Positions 33,562-41,374 of a DNA stretch of 64,000 nucleotides are shown here, piece after piece. A program made the translations under genes and the position numbers. Position 1 is the first letter of the stretch. Each line of letters begins with the position of its first letter. The notes beneath the pieces were generated by a model. The model did no database searches. It was given only the letters and a program-made list of their open reading frames with translations, and was not told the origin of the DNA. This DNA is from DASRVA01 sp050732875 (lineage in GTDB: Bacteria > Gemmatimonadota > Gemmatimonadetes > JACCXV01 > JAHWKZ01): assembly GCA_050732875.1 (NCBI GenBank), contig JBOHRQ010000006.1, positions 6,563-70,562 on the forward strand, read 5' to 3'.

Positions 33562-34863
33562 CTACTCCGTCACGATCTGCGCCAGCCACTTCAATATCGC
33601 GTCCGGATACCCCTCCACCGTCCGCGGCCAGACGTCCTCCGGGCGGCGGATGCGGAAGGTATGGTCGGCGCCTTCGAAGACGTGCGTCTCGACAGGCGCC
33701 CGATCGCCGATCGCCCGGACGATGGCCTCCCGGCTGGCCTCGGCCGGCACGCGCTCGTCCTCCGCGCCATAGACGAGGAGGACGGGCATCCGTATCCGTC
33801 CCCACCAGGAAAGCGGATCGAAGTCCGCGATCCGTCGCGAGAACGACCAGTAGAAGTCCTCGGGACCGGGCGGCTCGAAGTACCAGTCGTGCCCCTCGGC
33901 CCGGGCGGCCGCCTCGACGAGCTCCTCCCGCGGGGCGCCACGGTACGCCACGTCGACGATCGCGTCGACGTAGGCCTTGGCGATCGCCGCCTCGTCGGGC
34001 GGGAGCGACGAGACGCCGATCGCGTTCCCGATGCTGTAGACCTCGACGTCCGCCATGGGGAGTCCGGAGGCCGCCGAGCCGATCACGAAGTCGGCCTCCG
34101 ACCGGACGGCCGCGAGAGGCGCGATCGTGCCGCCCTGGCTGTGGCCGTGGATCCCGACCCGCTCGGGGTCGATCTCGGGTCGGGAGCGCAGGAAAGCGAC
34201 CGCCGCCGCGACGTCCTGAGCCTGGTCCTCGAAGCTCGCCGCCTGCCAGTCTCCGCCCGAATCGCCGACCCCGCGCTTGTCCCAGATGAGGGCGGCGAAC
34301 CCCTCGTTCGCGAGGCGTCGGGCGAGGAAACGGGAAGGCCAGCGCGCCTCGGGCCCCGAGCCGTGCAGAAAGACGACGACCGGGAAGGGGCCGGTGTCGG
34401 ACGGGAGGATGAGCGTGCCGGCCAGCTCGACGTCCCCGTTCCGAAAGCGGACCTCTTCCTCGCGGAGCGCGGGCCGCGTCTCGGCACTGCGGGCGAAGGC
34501 GAACGATCCGCGAGGCCCGTTCTCGAGCATGGTCCCGCTCAGCGAATCCCCGAGGACCCGGCCCTCGAACTCGGTCGTCGTGGCGTCGCCGACCAGCCGC
34601 AGGCGAACGACCGGCGGATCGAAGACGACCTCCGTGAACGGGATCCCCTCGAGCCGCAACCGATCGGAGTCGAACGCGCCCTTCCAGGCGCCGTCCACGT
34701 TCTCGAACCGCATCCTGACGTCGAGGGTATCCGCATCGCGGATCCAGATTCCGATCCAGGACCCCGCCAGATCCTGTGCCGGAAGAATGGCCGGCACTCC
34801 GGCGAGAAGGGTGAGGCATAGCGCCACCTGCGCCCCCGCGCGAGCAACGCCGACGGCTCGCAT
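33562..34863 (-). CDS. Secreted alpha/beta hydrolase (dienelactone-hydrolase/S9-like)
   Basis: 433 residues. Signal peptide to PAILPAQ (about residue 29). A beta-rich N-terminal domain (GSWIGIWIRDADTLDVRMRF) precedes the hydrolase: VVVFLHGSGPEARW, GFAALIWDKRGVGDSGGDWQ, the nucleophile GIHGHSQGGTIAPL (Ser), LLVYGAEDERVP (Asp) and FEGADHTFR (His). Relatives are esterases with a lipocalin-like front domain. The metallo-beta-lactamase gene upstream ends five bases before its start, so they are cotranscribed. Confidence 0.88.
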   Translation of the reverse strand: MRAVGVARAGAQVALCLTLLAGVPAILPAQDLAGSWIGIWIRDADTLDVRMRFENVDGAWKGAFDSDRLRLEGIPFTEVVFDPPVVRLRLVGDATTTEFEGRVLGDSLSGTMLENGPRGSFAFARSAETRPALREEEVRFRNGDVELAGTLILPSDTGPFPVVVFLHGSGPEARWPSRFLARRLANEGFAALIWDKRGVGDSGGDWQAASFEDQAQDVAAAVAFLRSRPEIDPERVGIHGHSQGGTIAPLAAVRSEADFVIGSAASGLPMADVEVYSIGNAIGVSSLPPDEAAIAKAYVDAIVDVAYRGAPREELVEAAARAEGHDWYFEPPGPEDFYWSFSRRIADFDPLSWWGRIRMPVLLVYGAEDERVPAEASREAIVRAIGDRAPVETHVFEGADHTFRIRRPEDVWPRTVEGYPDAILKWLAQIVTE

Positions 34864-34868
34864 CGCGC

Positions 34869-35720
34869 TCAGCAGCCTCCTGCCAGTCGCTCGCCGGGCT
34901 CGTCCAGGACCGCCGCCGACGGGACCTGCTCCGCGAGCCGCGCCACGATGTCCCAGCTCTCTCGCTCGAGATGGAAGGCCGCCGTGCAGTCGGCCCCGAT
35001 CGCCTCGATGAGCGCCGCTCCCCCGGAACCACTCAGGACCCAGTACGGCACGAGGGCCACCTCCGGCCCCGGCCGGCCCTCGAGGAATTTCGCGAGGTCG
35101 GCCGGCGCCGGCTGGGCGTCCCCCAGATGGAGGACGGTCAGCCCGAGAAGCTCGATGCGGTAGCCGACGTGGCGGGTCTCGGCGTGGGCGAGGCCGAGCG
35201 CCTCCACCGCGAACCCGCCCATGTCGAGGCGGACATAGGACCCGGGCGGGAGATCCAGGGGCTGTAGGCGTTCGCCGTAGCGCTCGAGCCGATCGGGCGG
35301 GAACGCCGCGATGGCGTCGCCGGGCGCGATCAGGACGGCTTCGGGGTTCGCCTCCAGGTGCCGCGTGACCGCCGCCGAATCGAAGTGGTCGTCGTGGCGA
35401 TGGGTAACGAGGACCAGGTCGATGTACCCGAACCTGCCGAGTGCGCTTTCCAACGAGTCGCGGGTTGCCGACGGGACGACCGGGTACTCCGGCAGGCCGT
35501 CGCCGAAGAGCCCGTCGATCAGCACCGAAACGTCGCCGGCCGACACCAGCACACCCTCGTTGGCGAGGTACTCGACGGTCGGGTCATGCCATGGGGTGGC
35601 GACACCTGGCTCGGGATTCGGGGTCGCGGCCGAGGCCGGCCTCTGGGCCGTGACCGCTTCCGGGAGGATGATGGAAAGCGTAACGGCTACGAGAGGGGCT
35701 GTGATCCGCGGGGACGGCAT
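34869..35720 (-). CDS. Exported metallo-beta-lactamase-fold hydrolase (UlaG-like)
   Basis: 283 residues. Signal peptide MPSPRITAPLVAVTLSIILP ending near VTAQ. The zinc motif VLVTHRHDDHFDSAAV (about 115), a second histidine in EALGLAHAETRHVGYRI and the aspartate in VLHLGDAQPAP fit the UlaG/RNase Z-like MBL group. It is exported, so it would act on an extracytoplasmic substrate. Operon with the hydrolase at 33562-34863 (five-base gap). Confidence 0.85.
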   Translation of the reverse strand: MPSPRITAPLVAVTLSIILPEAVTAQRPASAATPNPEPGVATPWHDPTVEYLANEGVLVSAGDVSVLIDGLFGDGLPEYPVVPSATRDSLESALGRFGYIDLVLVTHRHDDHFDSAAVTRHLEANPEAVLIAPGDAIAAFPPDRLERYGERLQPLDLPPGSYVRLDMGGFAVEALGLAHAETRHVGYRIELLGLTVLHLGDAQPAPADLAKFLEGRPGPEVALVPYWVLSGSGGAALIEAIGADCTAAFHLERESWDIVARLAEQVPSAAVLDEPGERLAGGC

Positions 35721-35844
35721 CGATCCCTTCTCTCATCGGTCGAGAGCAGACGGAAAGCCGCCGGAACCTAATCCATCCCGAGGCGGACAACCTGGCGCAT
35801 TCTCCCCTGCGGCGAGGGCGAGGGCGGCAACCTTCATGAACCCG

Positions 35845-35886
35845 GTATAAAGAACGGCCCGCAGGAGAATCCCCACAGGCCGTTCA
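35845..35886 (-). terminator. Intrinsic terminator of OmpA-type gene
   Basis: Minus strand GAACGGCC, a 17-base apical region, GGGCCGTTC then TTTAT, about 32 bases after the stop of the OmpA-family gene. The 8-bp stem is GC-rich; the T run is short. Confidence 0.75.
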
Positions 35887-35917
35887 CTGCTTTGCGGTTC
35901 GCCGATCGCCGTTCGGA

Positions 35918-37324
35918 CTACTGGACCACGGCGTACTCGATGCGCCGGTTCTGGTACCGGCCGCTCTCGGTGTCGTTGGACGCCACGGGGCGGGTGCCAC
36001 CATACCCCCTGGCCACGAGATCGTCGGCGGCCACGCCGCGGTTGATCAGCGCATCCCGCACGGCATCCGCGCGGGTTTGCGACAGCCGCTCGTTCGCCGA
36101 CGCGTCGCCCGTGGTGTCGGTATGACCGCCGACTTCGATGACGGCGTCGGCGGGCACGTTCGCCAGGGCCGCGGCGGCCGCGTCGAGCAGAGTCTCGCTC
36201 TCCGCTGGAATCTCGGCGCTGCCGCTGGCGAAGTTGATGACCGAAAGGTTCAGCGCCTCGATGAGCTCGTTCGCCGTGACGCCATCGCCGAGACCCCTGA
36301 GGGCCTGGACGGCGCGCTCGTTGGCCGAGGCGGCCAGTGTGCCGGCGGTCTCTCCGAAGGACCCCACGGTGACATCGGTCCCGAGCGTCGACTTCAGGTT
36401 CGCGGTCAACGCCTGGAGATCAGCCTCCGGCAGCGAGCCTCCGACGCTCAGAACGTCGCCGTCGAAGCGCAGCTCGGTTCCCGGCTTCAGCGACGCCAGC
36501 ACGGCGCCCAGATTGTCGAGCCAGCCCGGCGACCCGACCGACGGGTCGACCTCGATGTCGGCCCGCGCCGAGTCTCCGAACCGCGCCTCGAGCGCGTCCA
36601 GCAAGCTGGTGCGCGTGGCCTCGTCCGGCAGGCTGCCGCTCACCTCGACGCCGGCGTCCGTATAGCTGATGCCGAGCGACGCGTCGCGGGTCGGGACCGA
36701 CGGCACGGTCTCTTCCATCGCGCCCGCGGTTTCGTCGGCCGTCGCGATCCGGTCCGCCTCACCGCCCTCGGGCGATCGGCCGCTGATGAACCACCAGACG
36801 AGCCCTGCCGCCACCAGCAAGAGGAGCAACGGCAGAAAACGCCCCAGGCCGCTGCCGCTGCCCACGGTTTCCCGGGCCCGCGTCGAGCCGGCCGTCGCCG
36901 CGCCGGCGGCCGTTCCCGCCAGCCCGCCGGCCCAGCCGCGCACGCGGTCGCCCAGCTCGCTCATGTCCGGGATGATCCCGTCCGGCGTCAGCCGGTCCAC
37001 GATCTCGGGAAGCATGAGGCCCAGCGCCGAGCTCGCCTTGCTCCGCTCGATGCCGGCCTGCCGGGCCAGCCCGTCCACGGTGGAGCCGCCGAGGGCACGG
37101 TCCACGTCCGCGGGCTTGAGCGGCTGGTTGGCGCCGCGACCCAGCCACGAGTCGACCACGTTCCCGAGCCCCATATCCTTCAGGCGGTCGAGCAGGCCCT
37201 GAAGCCCGCCCTTCTGGTCCCCGCTCAGGAGATCCATCACCCCGTCGAGCAGCCGGCGAGCCTGATCGGCGTCGATCCCGACCTGCTTCGAAACCATGTC
37301 CAGAAGCTTGTCGAACAATGCCAT
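35918..37324 (-). CDS. YidB-like/BON-like/OmpA peptidoglycan-binding fusion protein
   Basis: 468 residues. The N-terminus (1-130; LFDKLLDMVSKQVGIDADQA, VDRALGGSTVDGLARQAGIE) is a YidB/DUF937 domain. A glycine-rich linker leads to one membrane helix (FLPLLLLLVAAGLVWWFISG, about 161-181). Two BON-like repeats follow (GISYTDAGVEVSGSLPDEAT and ELRFDGDVLSVGGSLPEADL). The C-terminus (about 360-468) is an OmpA domain with the peptidoglycan-contacting EVGGHTDTTGDASANERLSQ and NRRIEYAV. It would span the inner membrane with YidB in the cytoplasm and OmpA gripping peptidoglycan. ATG 37324 follows GGAAGGGG; upstream codons lack similarity. Confidence 0.88.
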   Translation of the reverse strand: MALFDKLLDMVSKQVGIDADQARRLLDGVMDLLSGDQKGGLQGLLDRLKDMGLGNVVDSWLGRGANQPLKPADVDRALGGSTVDGLARQAGIERSKASSALGLMLPEIVDRLTPDGIIPDMSELGDRVRGWAGGLAGTAAGAATAGSTRARETVGSGSGLGRFLPLLLLLVAAGLVWWFISGRSPEGGEADRIATADETAGAMEETVPSVPTRDASLGISYTDAGVEVSGSLPDEATRTSLLDALEARFGDSARADIEVDPSVGSPGWLDNLGAVLASLKPGTELRFDGDVLSVGGSLPEADLQALTANLKSTLGTDVTVGSFGETAGTLAASANERAVQALRGLGDGVTANELIEALNLSVINFASGSAEIPAESETLLDAAAAALANVPADAVIEVGGHTDTTGDASANERLSQTRADAVRDALINRGVAADDLVARGYGGTRPVASNDTESGRYQNRRIEYAVVQ

Positions 37325-37646
37325 GACACACCCCTTCCTGCCGGGTCGGCGGCTCGTGCCGGTCCAACCCGTCGGCAAGTGATCGTCCGATTTTCGATAT
37401 CCACGGGACCCACCCCCGTGTGTGACAACACTTTGACCCGAGTGATTGTCGTTTTTCTACCCCAGGTACGGTCTAGAGCGTGAGTGCAGCGCTTTCTTTT
37501 CTACCCGTCGTCGGAGGGAGGGGTCCGCGCTTGGGTGGCGGAGGCTGGGGGCGGGTGGAGCCGACCGGGCCAGGTTCCGCCTACTTCTACCCGGGGGGTG
37601 GCAGCAGACACGCGGTCCGTGGAGACTATCGCACCTGGAGGACCTG
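37325..37646. other. 322-base intergenic region
   Basis: No gene is supported here. It lies between the start codons of the divergent OmpA-type and VOC genes, so it should hold both promoters. The one notable element is an inverted repeat around GACAACACT, TTGACCCG, AGTGATTGTC (37424-37450), a hairpin with one bulged A followed by GTTTTTCT. It could be an operator or a plus-strand terminator-like structure. GGAGG at 37637-37641 is the ribosome site of the VOC gene. Confidence 0.5.
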
Positions 37647-38132
37647 ATGACCGAGCATCCCATCGATCCCGGCGTCACGATCGGCCATGTCCACCTGAAG
37701 GTGGCGGACCTGGAGCGCGCGCTCGGCTTTTACCAGGGTGTGCTCGGGTTCGAGCTGACGCAGCGGTACGGATCGCAGGCGGCCTTCGTCTCGGCCGGCG
37801 GCTATCACCACCATATCGGGCTGAACACCTGGGAGAGCCGGGGCGGCTCGCCGCCCCCACCGGGCACGACCGGCCTCTATCACCTGGCGATCCGCTATCC
37901 GACCCGGGCCGCGCTCGCGGATGCTTTGCGGCGACTGATCGAGGCCGGCATCGAGCTCGACGGCGCCAGCGACCACGGGGTCAGCGAGGCGCTGTACCTG
38001 CGCGACCCGGACGACAACGGTGTCGAGCTCTACTGGGACCGCCCGCGCGAGGCATGGCCGCGCAACGCCGACGGGGGGATCGAAATGGTCACGCGGCCGC
38101 TGGACCTGGAGGGGTTGCTGGACCAGGCGTAG
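37647..38132 (+). CDS. VOC family, CatE-like extradiol-dioxygenase-type protein
   Basis: 161 residues; GGAGG lies five bases before ATG 37647. TIGHVHLKVADLERALGFYQ, GVLGFELTQRYGSQAAFVSA and YHHHIGLNTWESRGG match the CatE/catechol-2,3-dioxygenase-like VOC group. Metal ligands would be the His in GHVHLKV, the His in YHLAIRYP and the Glu in GVELYWDRP. The frame is open for 67 codons upstream but similarity begins here. Substrate uncertain. Confidence 0.88.
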   Translation: MTEHPIDPGVTIGHVHLKVADLERALGFYQGVLGFELTQRYGSQAAFVSAGGYHHHIGLNTWESRGGSPPPPGTTGLYHLAIRYPTRAALADALRRLIEAGIELDGASDHGVSEALYLRDPDDNGVELYWDRPREAWPRNADGGIEMVTRPLDLEGLLDQA

Positions 38133-38161
38133 GGTCGAGCTTCCTTTCAGGTCTTATCGCT

Positions 38162-39424
38162 TCATCTCCAGAGCGACGACACGGGAACGGCGTGGATTCG
38201 GTCCCCGAAAGAGACCGCATCGCGGCCGGTATGCAGGACGAACCCGCCCACGAACCGCTCCCCCAACTCGTCGCGCAGCGTCCCGAGATGCCGGAAATCC
38301 CGGCTGGAGACGGCTGAGCTGGCCTTGACCTCGATTCCGACCACGCGCCCACCTCGGCCCTCGAGGAGAATGTCGATCTCCTCCTGGCGCGCGCTGCGGA
38401 AGTGATGGATCGCCGGCCGAACCTCGCTCCAACCGAGCTGCTTCCGGAGCTCGGCGACGACGAACGACTCGAGGATGCGTCCGACCGGCGCGCCGGGGAA
38501 GTCGATCCCCTCGATCTCCAGACCCAACAGATGGGCCAGCAGCCCCGTGTCGGACACGAAAAGCTTGGGGGACTTGAGCAGGCGTTTACCCAGGTTGCCC
38601 GACCAGGCCGGCATCGTCTGGATCAGGAACGCCGCCTGGAGAAGCGCCAGATACCGTTTCAGGGTGGTCTGCGGAAGGCCGCTCGCACGCGACAGGTCGG
38701 AGACATTCTGAATTCCCCCGACGCGCGTCGCAATCAAAGCCAGCAGACGCGGCAGCTGGGGCAGCCCCTCGACCTCGGCCATGTCCCGGACTTCTCGCTG
38801 CAGAACAGTCGTGATGTAGGAAGCGAACCAGGCCCTTCTGCGAGCCGCCGAACGACGGCGAACCGCTTCGGGAAACCCGCCCACCCATGCCCTCGACAGG
38901 ATCTCGCCGCGATCGAGAGCTTCTCCAGCTGCCCGTGGGACTTCTCCCGCGAAGACGGAATCGAGGAATGTCTCCCGCCGACCCTCGATCTCCCCCTGCG
39001 ATAGCGGCCACAGGGTGAGGATCTCGACTCGGCCGACGAGCGCCTGGGAGATCTCGGGCACGAACCGGACGTTCGCGGATCCCGTGAGCAGATACCGACC
39101 CGGCACCCGACGACGGTCGACTTCCGCTTTGAGAGCCAGGAAGAGCTCGGGGGCGCGATGTACTTCATCGATGACAACGGGCCCCTTGTATCGGGCGAGG
39201 AAGTCCTTGGGAGAGGCCCGGGCGGCACCCAGAACGAGCAGATCATCGAAGGTCACGTACTCGGCTGGGAAGTCCTCGGAGATCATTGACCGGGCCAGCG
39301 TGCTCTTGCCTGCCTGACGTGGCCCGTGGATCAGAACGACCGGGGTATCCGAGAGGGCCTCTCGAGCACCCGTAATGAGGTGGCGAAGGTACAATTCACC
39401 AGTTGGTGGTGGTATATTAGCCAT
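38162..39424 (-). CDS. AAA-14/DUF4143 ATPase
   Basis: 420 residues from ATG 39424 (MANIPPPTGELYLR). Walker A HGPRQAGKSTLARSM (about residue 35), Walker B GPVVIDEVHRAPELF, the sensor LLTGSANVRF and a C-terminal DUF4143/PD-(D/E)XK-like region with SARQEEIDILLEGRGGRVVG and IEVKASSAV. Such ATPases are widespread, often mobile, and of unknown biochemical role. The promoter places transcription near the second ATG, so 39424 is preferred to 39436. Two inverted repeats cover the promoter and start (39419-39455). Confidence 0.88.
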   Translation of the reverse strand: MANIPPPTGELYLRHLITGAREALSDTPVVLIHGPRQAGKSTLARSMISEDFPAEYVTFDDLLVLGAARASPKDFLARYKGPVVIDEVHRAPELFLALKAEVDRRRVPGRYLLTGSANVRFVPEISQALVGRVEILTLWPLSQGEIEGRRETFLDSVFAGEVPRAAGEALDRGEILSRAWVGGFPEAVRRRSAARRRAWFASYITTVLQREVRDMAEVEGLPQLPRLLALIATRVGGIQNVSDLSRASGLPQTTLKRYLALLQAAFLIQTMPAWSGNLGKRLLKSPKLFVSDTGLLAHLLGLEIEGIDFPGAPVGRILESFVVAELRKQLGWSEVRPAIHHFRSARQEEIDILLEGRGGRVVGIEVKASSAVSSRDFRHLGTLRDELGERFVGGFVLHTGRDAVSFGDRIHAVPVSSLWR

Positions 39425-39464
39425 AGAGTGGCTCATAAATAGCCATTCAGTGGCTGATAGTCAA
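39419..39464 (-). promoter_or_regulatory. Promoter with two AGCCA-N5-TGGCT operators
   Basis: TTGACT (39459-39464), 17 bases, TATTTA (39436-39441) on the minus strand. One inverted repeat AGCCA-TTCAG-TGGCT (39441-39455) fills the spacer. A second, AGCCA-TAGAG-TGGCT (39419-39433), covers the start codon region. Their centres are 22 bp apart, two helical turns, as expected for cooperative dimers on one face of DNA. Confidence 0.75.
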
Positions 39465-39533
39465 TCCCTTTATGTCAGCGGGGAAAGCACCCACGGAGCG
39501 GAGGAGACGGCTCGGACCCTGCACTCCGTGAGC

Positions 39534-39920
39534 CTAGAGCGATCGTCCGATCGCCCTCTCCAGGGCCTCGCCCCGGCCCCGGCTCAAGCGGAGCTTCGTG
39601 CCATCCGTCAGCCGTACCACGTAATCGCCGTGGAAGAAGGGCTCGAGTTCTCGGATCCGATCGACGTTCACGATGTGGCTGCGATGGATGCGAACGAATC
39701 GCTCGGGGTCGAGTCGCGCTTCTAGCGCCTTCATCGTGTCGTCGAGCAGGTGAGTGCTGCGCCCGAGGTGGACCTTGACGTAATCCCCGGCCGCCTCCAA
39801 GCGATCCACCTGGTCCACCTTCACGACGATGACCCGCTCGCGCTGCCGAACCGTCACGTGGGTGAGGAACCGCTTCCCCGAGCCCCCCTTTCCGCGCCGG
39901 TCCTCCATCAGCGACAGCAT
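39534..39920 (-). CDS. LytTR DNA-binding domain protein lacking a receiver domain
   Basis: 128 residues. A LytTR domain spans about 20-125: HVTVRQRERVIVVKVDQVDR, LEAAGDYVKVHLGRSTHLLD, RFVRIHRSHIVNVDRIRELE and FHGDYVVRLTDGTKLRLS. In most homologues this is the C-terminal half of a response regulator. Here codons just upstream (CRESDFARR, then MLSLMEDRR) still look like the receiver-LytTR linker, but no receiver domain is found before the XRE gene 108 bases away. It is either a standalone LytTR regulator or the surviving half of a decayed response regulator. Confidence 0.7.
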   Translation of the reverse strand: MLSLMEDRRGKGGSGKRFLTHVTVRQRERVIVVKVDQVDRLEAAGDYVKVHLGRSTHLLDDTMKALEARLDPERFVRIHRSHIVNVDRIRELEPFFHGDYVVRLTDGTKLRLSRGRGEALERAIGRSL

Positions 39921-40028
39921 CCGGCGCGCGAAGTCGCTCTCGCGGCAAGGATCTCCAACGTTTTGAAATCTTCCCCCAGGGAGCCGCTCGCCGAAACTCC
40001 CGTCCGGGGGCGAACGGTGAATGTGCGG

Positions 40029-40244
40029 CTATGGCTTGGCGCCGTCGGGTATGAAAATGTCCTCGATCCCCTGCTCGAAGACACGGGCGATTCTGAACGC
40101 CAGGGGCAGGCTGGGATCGTACTTCCCGGTCTCGATCGCGTTGACGGTCTGCCGCGATACCAGCAGCTCCTTCGCCAGCCGCGCCTGGGTCCAGTCGCGC
40201 TCGGCGCGCAGCACCCTGAGCCGGTTCTTCAACGGTACCGCCAT
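40029..40244 (-). CDS. XRE-family small helix-turn-helix regulator
   Basis: 71 residues, MAVPLKNRLRVLRAERDWTQ, ARLAKELLVSRQTVNAIETG and KYDPSLPLAFRIARVF then EDIF. This is the YozG-like XRE group that typically sits next to a small membrane protein. Its start overlaps the end of the membrane gene by 16 bases. It probably controls the shared promoter at 40707-40735. Confidence 0.92.
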   Translation of the reverse strand: MAVPLKNRLRVLRAERDWTQARLAKELLVSRQTVNAIETGKYDPSLPLAFRIARVFEQGIEDIFIPDGAKP

Positions 40245-40663
40245 TGTCCCAGCACGACACCGATGGAGTAGAGGACTGGCATGACGACGAGGGAATCGCC
40301 CATATCGAGCCAATGTACGCCGAGTCTCTCGAACAGGCTGAGGCCCGCGATGGCGAAGAAGCCGCCCCCGAACCCCAGCGCCAAGGCCTTGAGCTGGATC
40401 ATGCGCTGGAGCTCGTCGGCCTCACGGAGGAAGCGGGCGTACGCGATCAGCACGAGCACGGCGATCGCGGAGGGCAGGGCCGCCACCACCCAGGAGACCG
40501 GACCGGCGGGAAGGAGATCCCTCTTGATCAGTTGCGCTCCTGCGACGAAGGAGACGGCCCAGATCAGCGAGACCCACAGAACCCTCAGCCTATTGCGAGA
40601 GTCGCGCGGCGTGGAATCTTTGCACGCCCATTCCCGGAAGGATCCTCGGGCTGTTTCATCCAT
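40229..40663 (-). CDS. Small membrane protein paired with XRE regulator
   Basis: 144 residues from ATG 40663 (MDETARGSF), with AGGA eight bases upstream; ATG 40672 is too close to that site. Four helices (LWVSLIWAVSFVAGAQLI, VSWVVAALPSAIAVLVLIAY, ALALGFGGGFFAIAGLSLFE, LVVMPVLYSIGVVLGQW). The ADELQRMIQLKALALGFG block is typical of membrane proteins encoded beside YozG-like regulators. Role unknown. Confidence 0.82.
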   Translation of the reverse strand: MDETARGSFREWACKDSTPRDSRNRLRVLWVSLIWAVSFVAGAQLIKRDLLPAGPVSWVVAALPSAIAVLVLIAYARFLREADELQRMIQLKALALGFGGGFFAIAGLSLFERLGVHWLDMGDSLVVMPVLYSIGVVLGQWRYR

Positions 40664-40706
40664 GTCGGGCATCCTTTCGTCTGTGTAAAGGTTCCTTGAC
40701 GTAGGA

Positions 40707-40735
40707 AGGATAGCACGGCGTCGGAAGATTGTCAA
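40707..40735 (-). promoter_or_regulatory. Sigma70-type promoter of membrane protein/XRE operon
   Basis: TTGACA (40730-40735), 17 bases, TATCCT (40707-40712) on the minus strand, near consensus. TTCCT-N6-AGGAA (40692-40707) sits at the predicted start of transcription and could be the regulator's site. Confidence 0.8.
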
Positions 40736-40837
40736 GTTTCCTTGTCACAGAGCGTCATTCCACGACCTGAATTCCCACATCACCCCAAGCTGAGTCGCGC
40801 CTGGACGTTTTAACGCTTTGATGCTAAAGTGCCGGGC

Positions 40838-41065
40838 ATGCCCGCCAAGCGCGCCACCATCTATCTGGACGAGGACCTCCATCGCGCCCTGCGGATGAAG
40901 GCAGCCGCCACCGATCGGACGCTCTCGGAGATAGTGAGCGAAGCCGTGCGCCGCGATCTCGCCGAAGACGCCGAGGACCTGGCCGCGTTCGACGAGCGGG
41001 GGGACGAGCCTTCGTACAGGTTCGAGGAGGTCATCCGGACGCTGCGGGAGCGTGGCAAGCTATAG
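40838..41065 (+). CDS. CopG/RHH antitoxin
   Basis: 75 residues from ATG 40838; a GTG three codons earlier is possible. The ribbon-helix-helix is KRATIYLDEDLHRALRMKAA, ATDRTLSEIVSEAVRRDLAE. The C-terminal tail DEPSYRFEEVIRTLRERGKL binds the toxin. A TAAAGT -10-like element ends seven bases before the ATG, so translation may be leaderless. It overlaps the toxin by 14 bases. Confidence 0.92.
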   Translation: MPAKRATIYLDEDLHRALRMKAAATDRTLSEIVSEAVRRDLAEDAEDLAAFDERGDEPSYRFEEVIRTLRERGKL

Positions 41066-41315
41066 CGTCTTCCTGAAACGCTCGGCGGCGGGAGAGCTGG
41101 AGGTGATCGCGGACGTCGAAGACCGGCGACGGATCGTCGACCGGATTCGGAGCCTCTCCCGGGATCCACGGCCGATCGGGTCCGTGAAGCTGGCGGGACG
41201 GGAAGATCGGCTGCGGGTCCGGCAGGGTGAGTACCGGATCGTGTACAAGGTCGACGACCGGGACGCGACGGTCATGATCGTCAAGATCGGTCACCGGCGG
41301 GACGTCCATCGATGA
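41052..41315 (+). CDS. RelE-family toxin
   Basis: 87 residues from GTG 41052. YSVFLKRSAAGELEVIADVE, DRIRSLSRDPRPIGSVKLAG and LRVRQGEYRIVYKVDDRDAT then KIGHRRDVHR are the full RelE fold with the conserved basic residues and C-terminal GHRRDVYR-like tail. It cleaves mRNA on the ribosome, neutralised by the CopG protein. Intact. Confidence 0.93.
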   Translation: MASYSVFLKRSAAGELEVIADVEDRRRIVDRIRSLSRDPRPIGSVKLAGREDRLRVRQGEYRIVYKVDDRDATVMIVKIGHRRDVHR

Positions 41316-41374
41316 CGAAAATCCAGGGGGCGGAACGCGCCGTCCGGGTCTTCAGCGAGCGGACACAGCTGCTC

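Noticed and set aside
37424..37450. Hairpin plus T run as a plus-strand terminator
   Set aside because: No plus-strand gene ends upstream; the flanking genes are divergent. More likely an operator or chance, so only noted in the intergenic entry.
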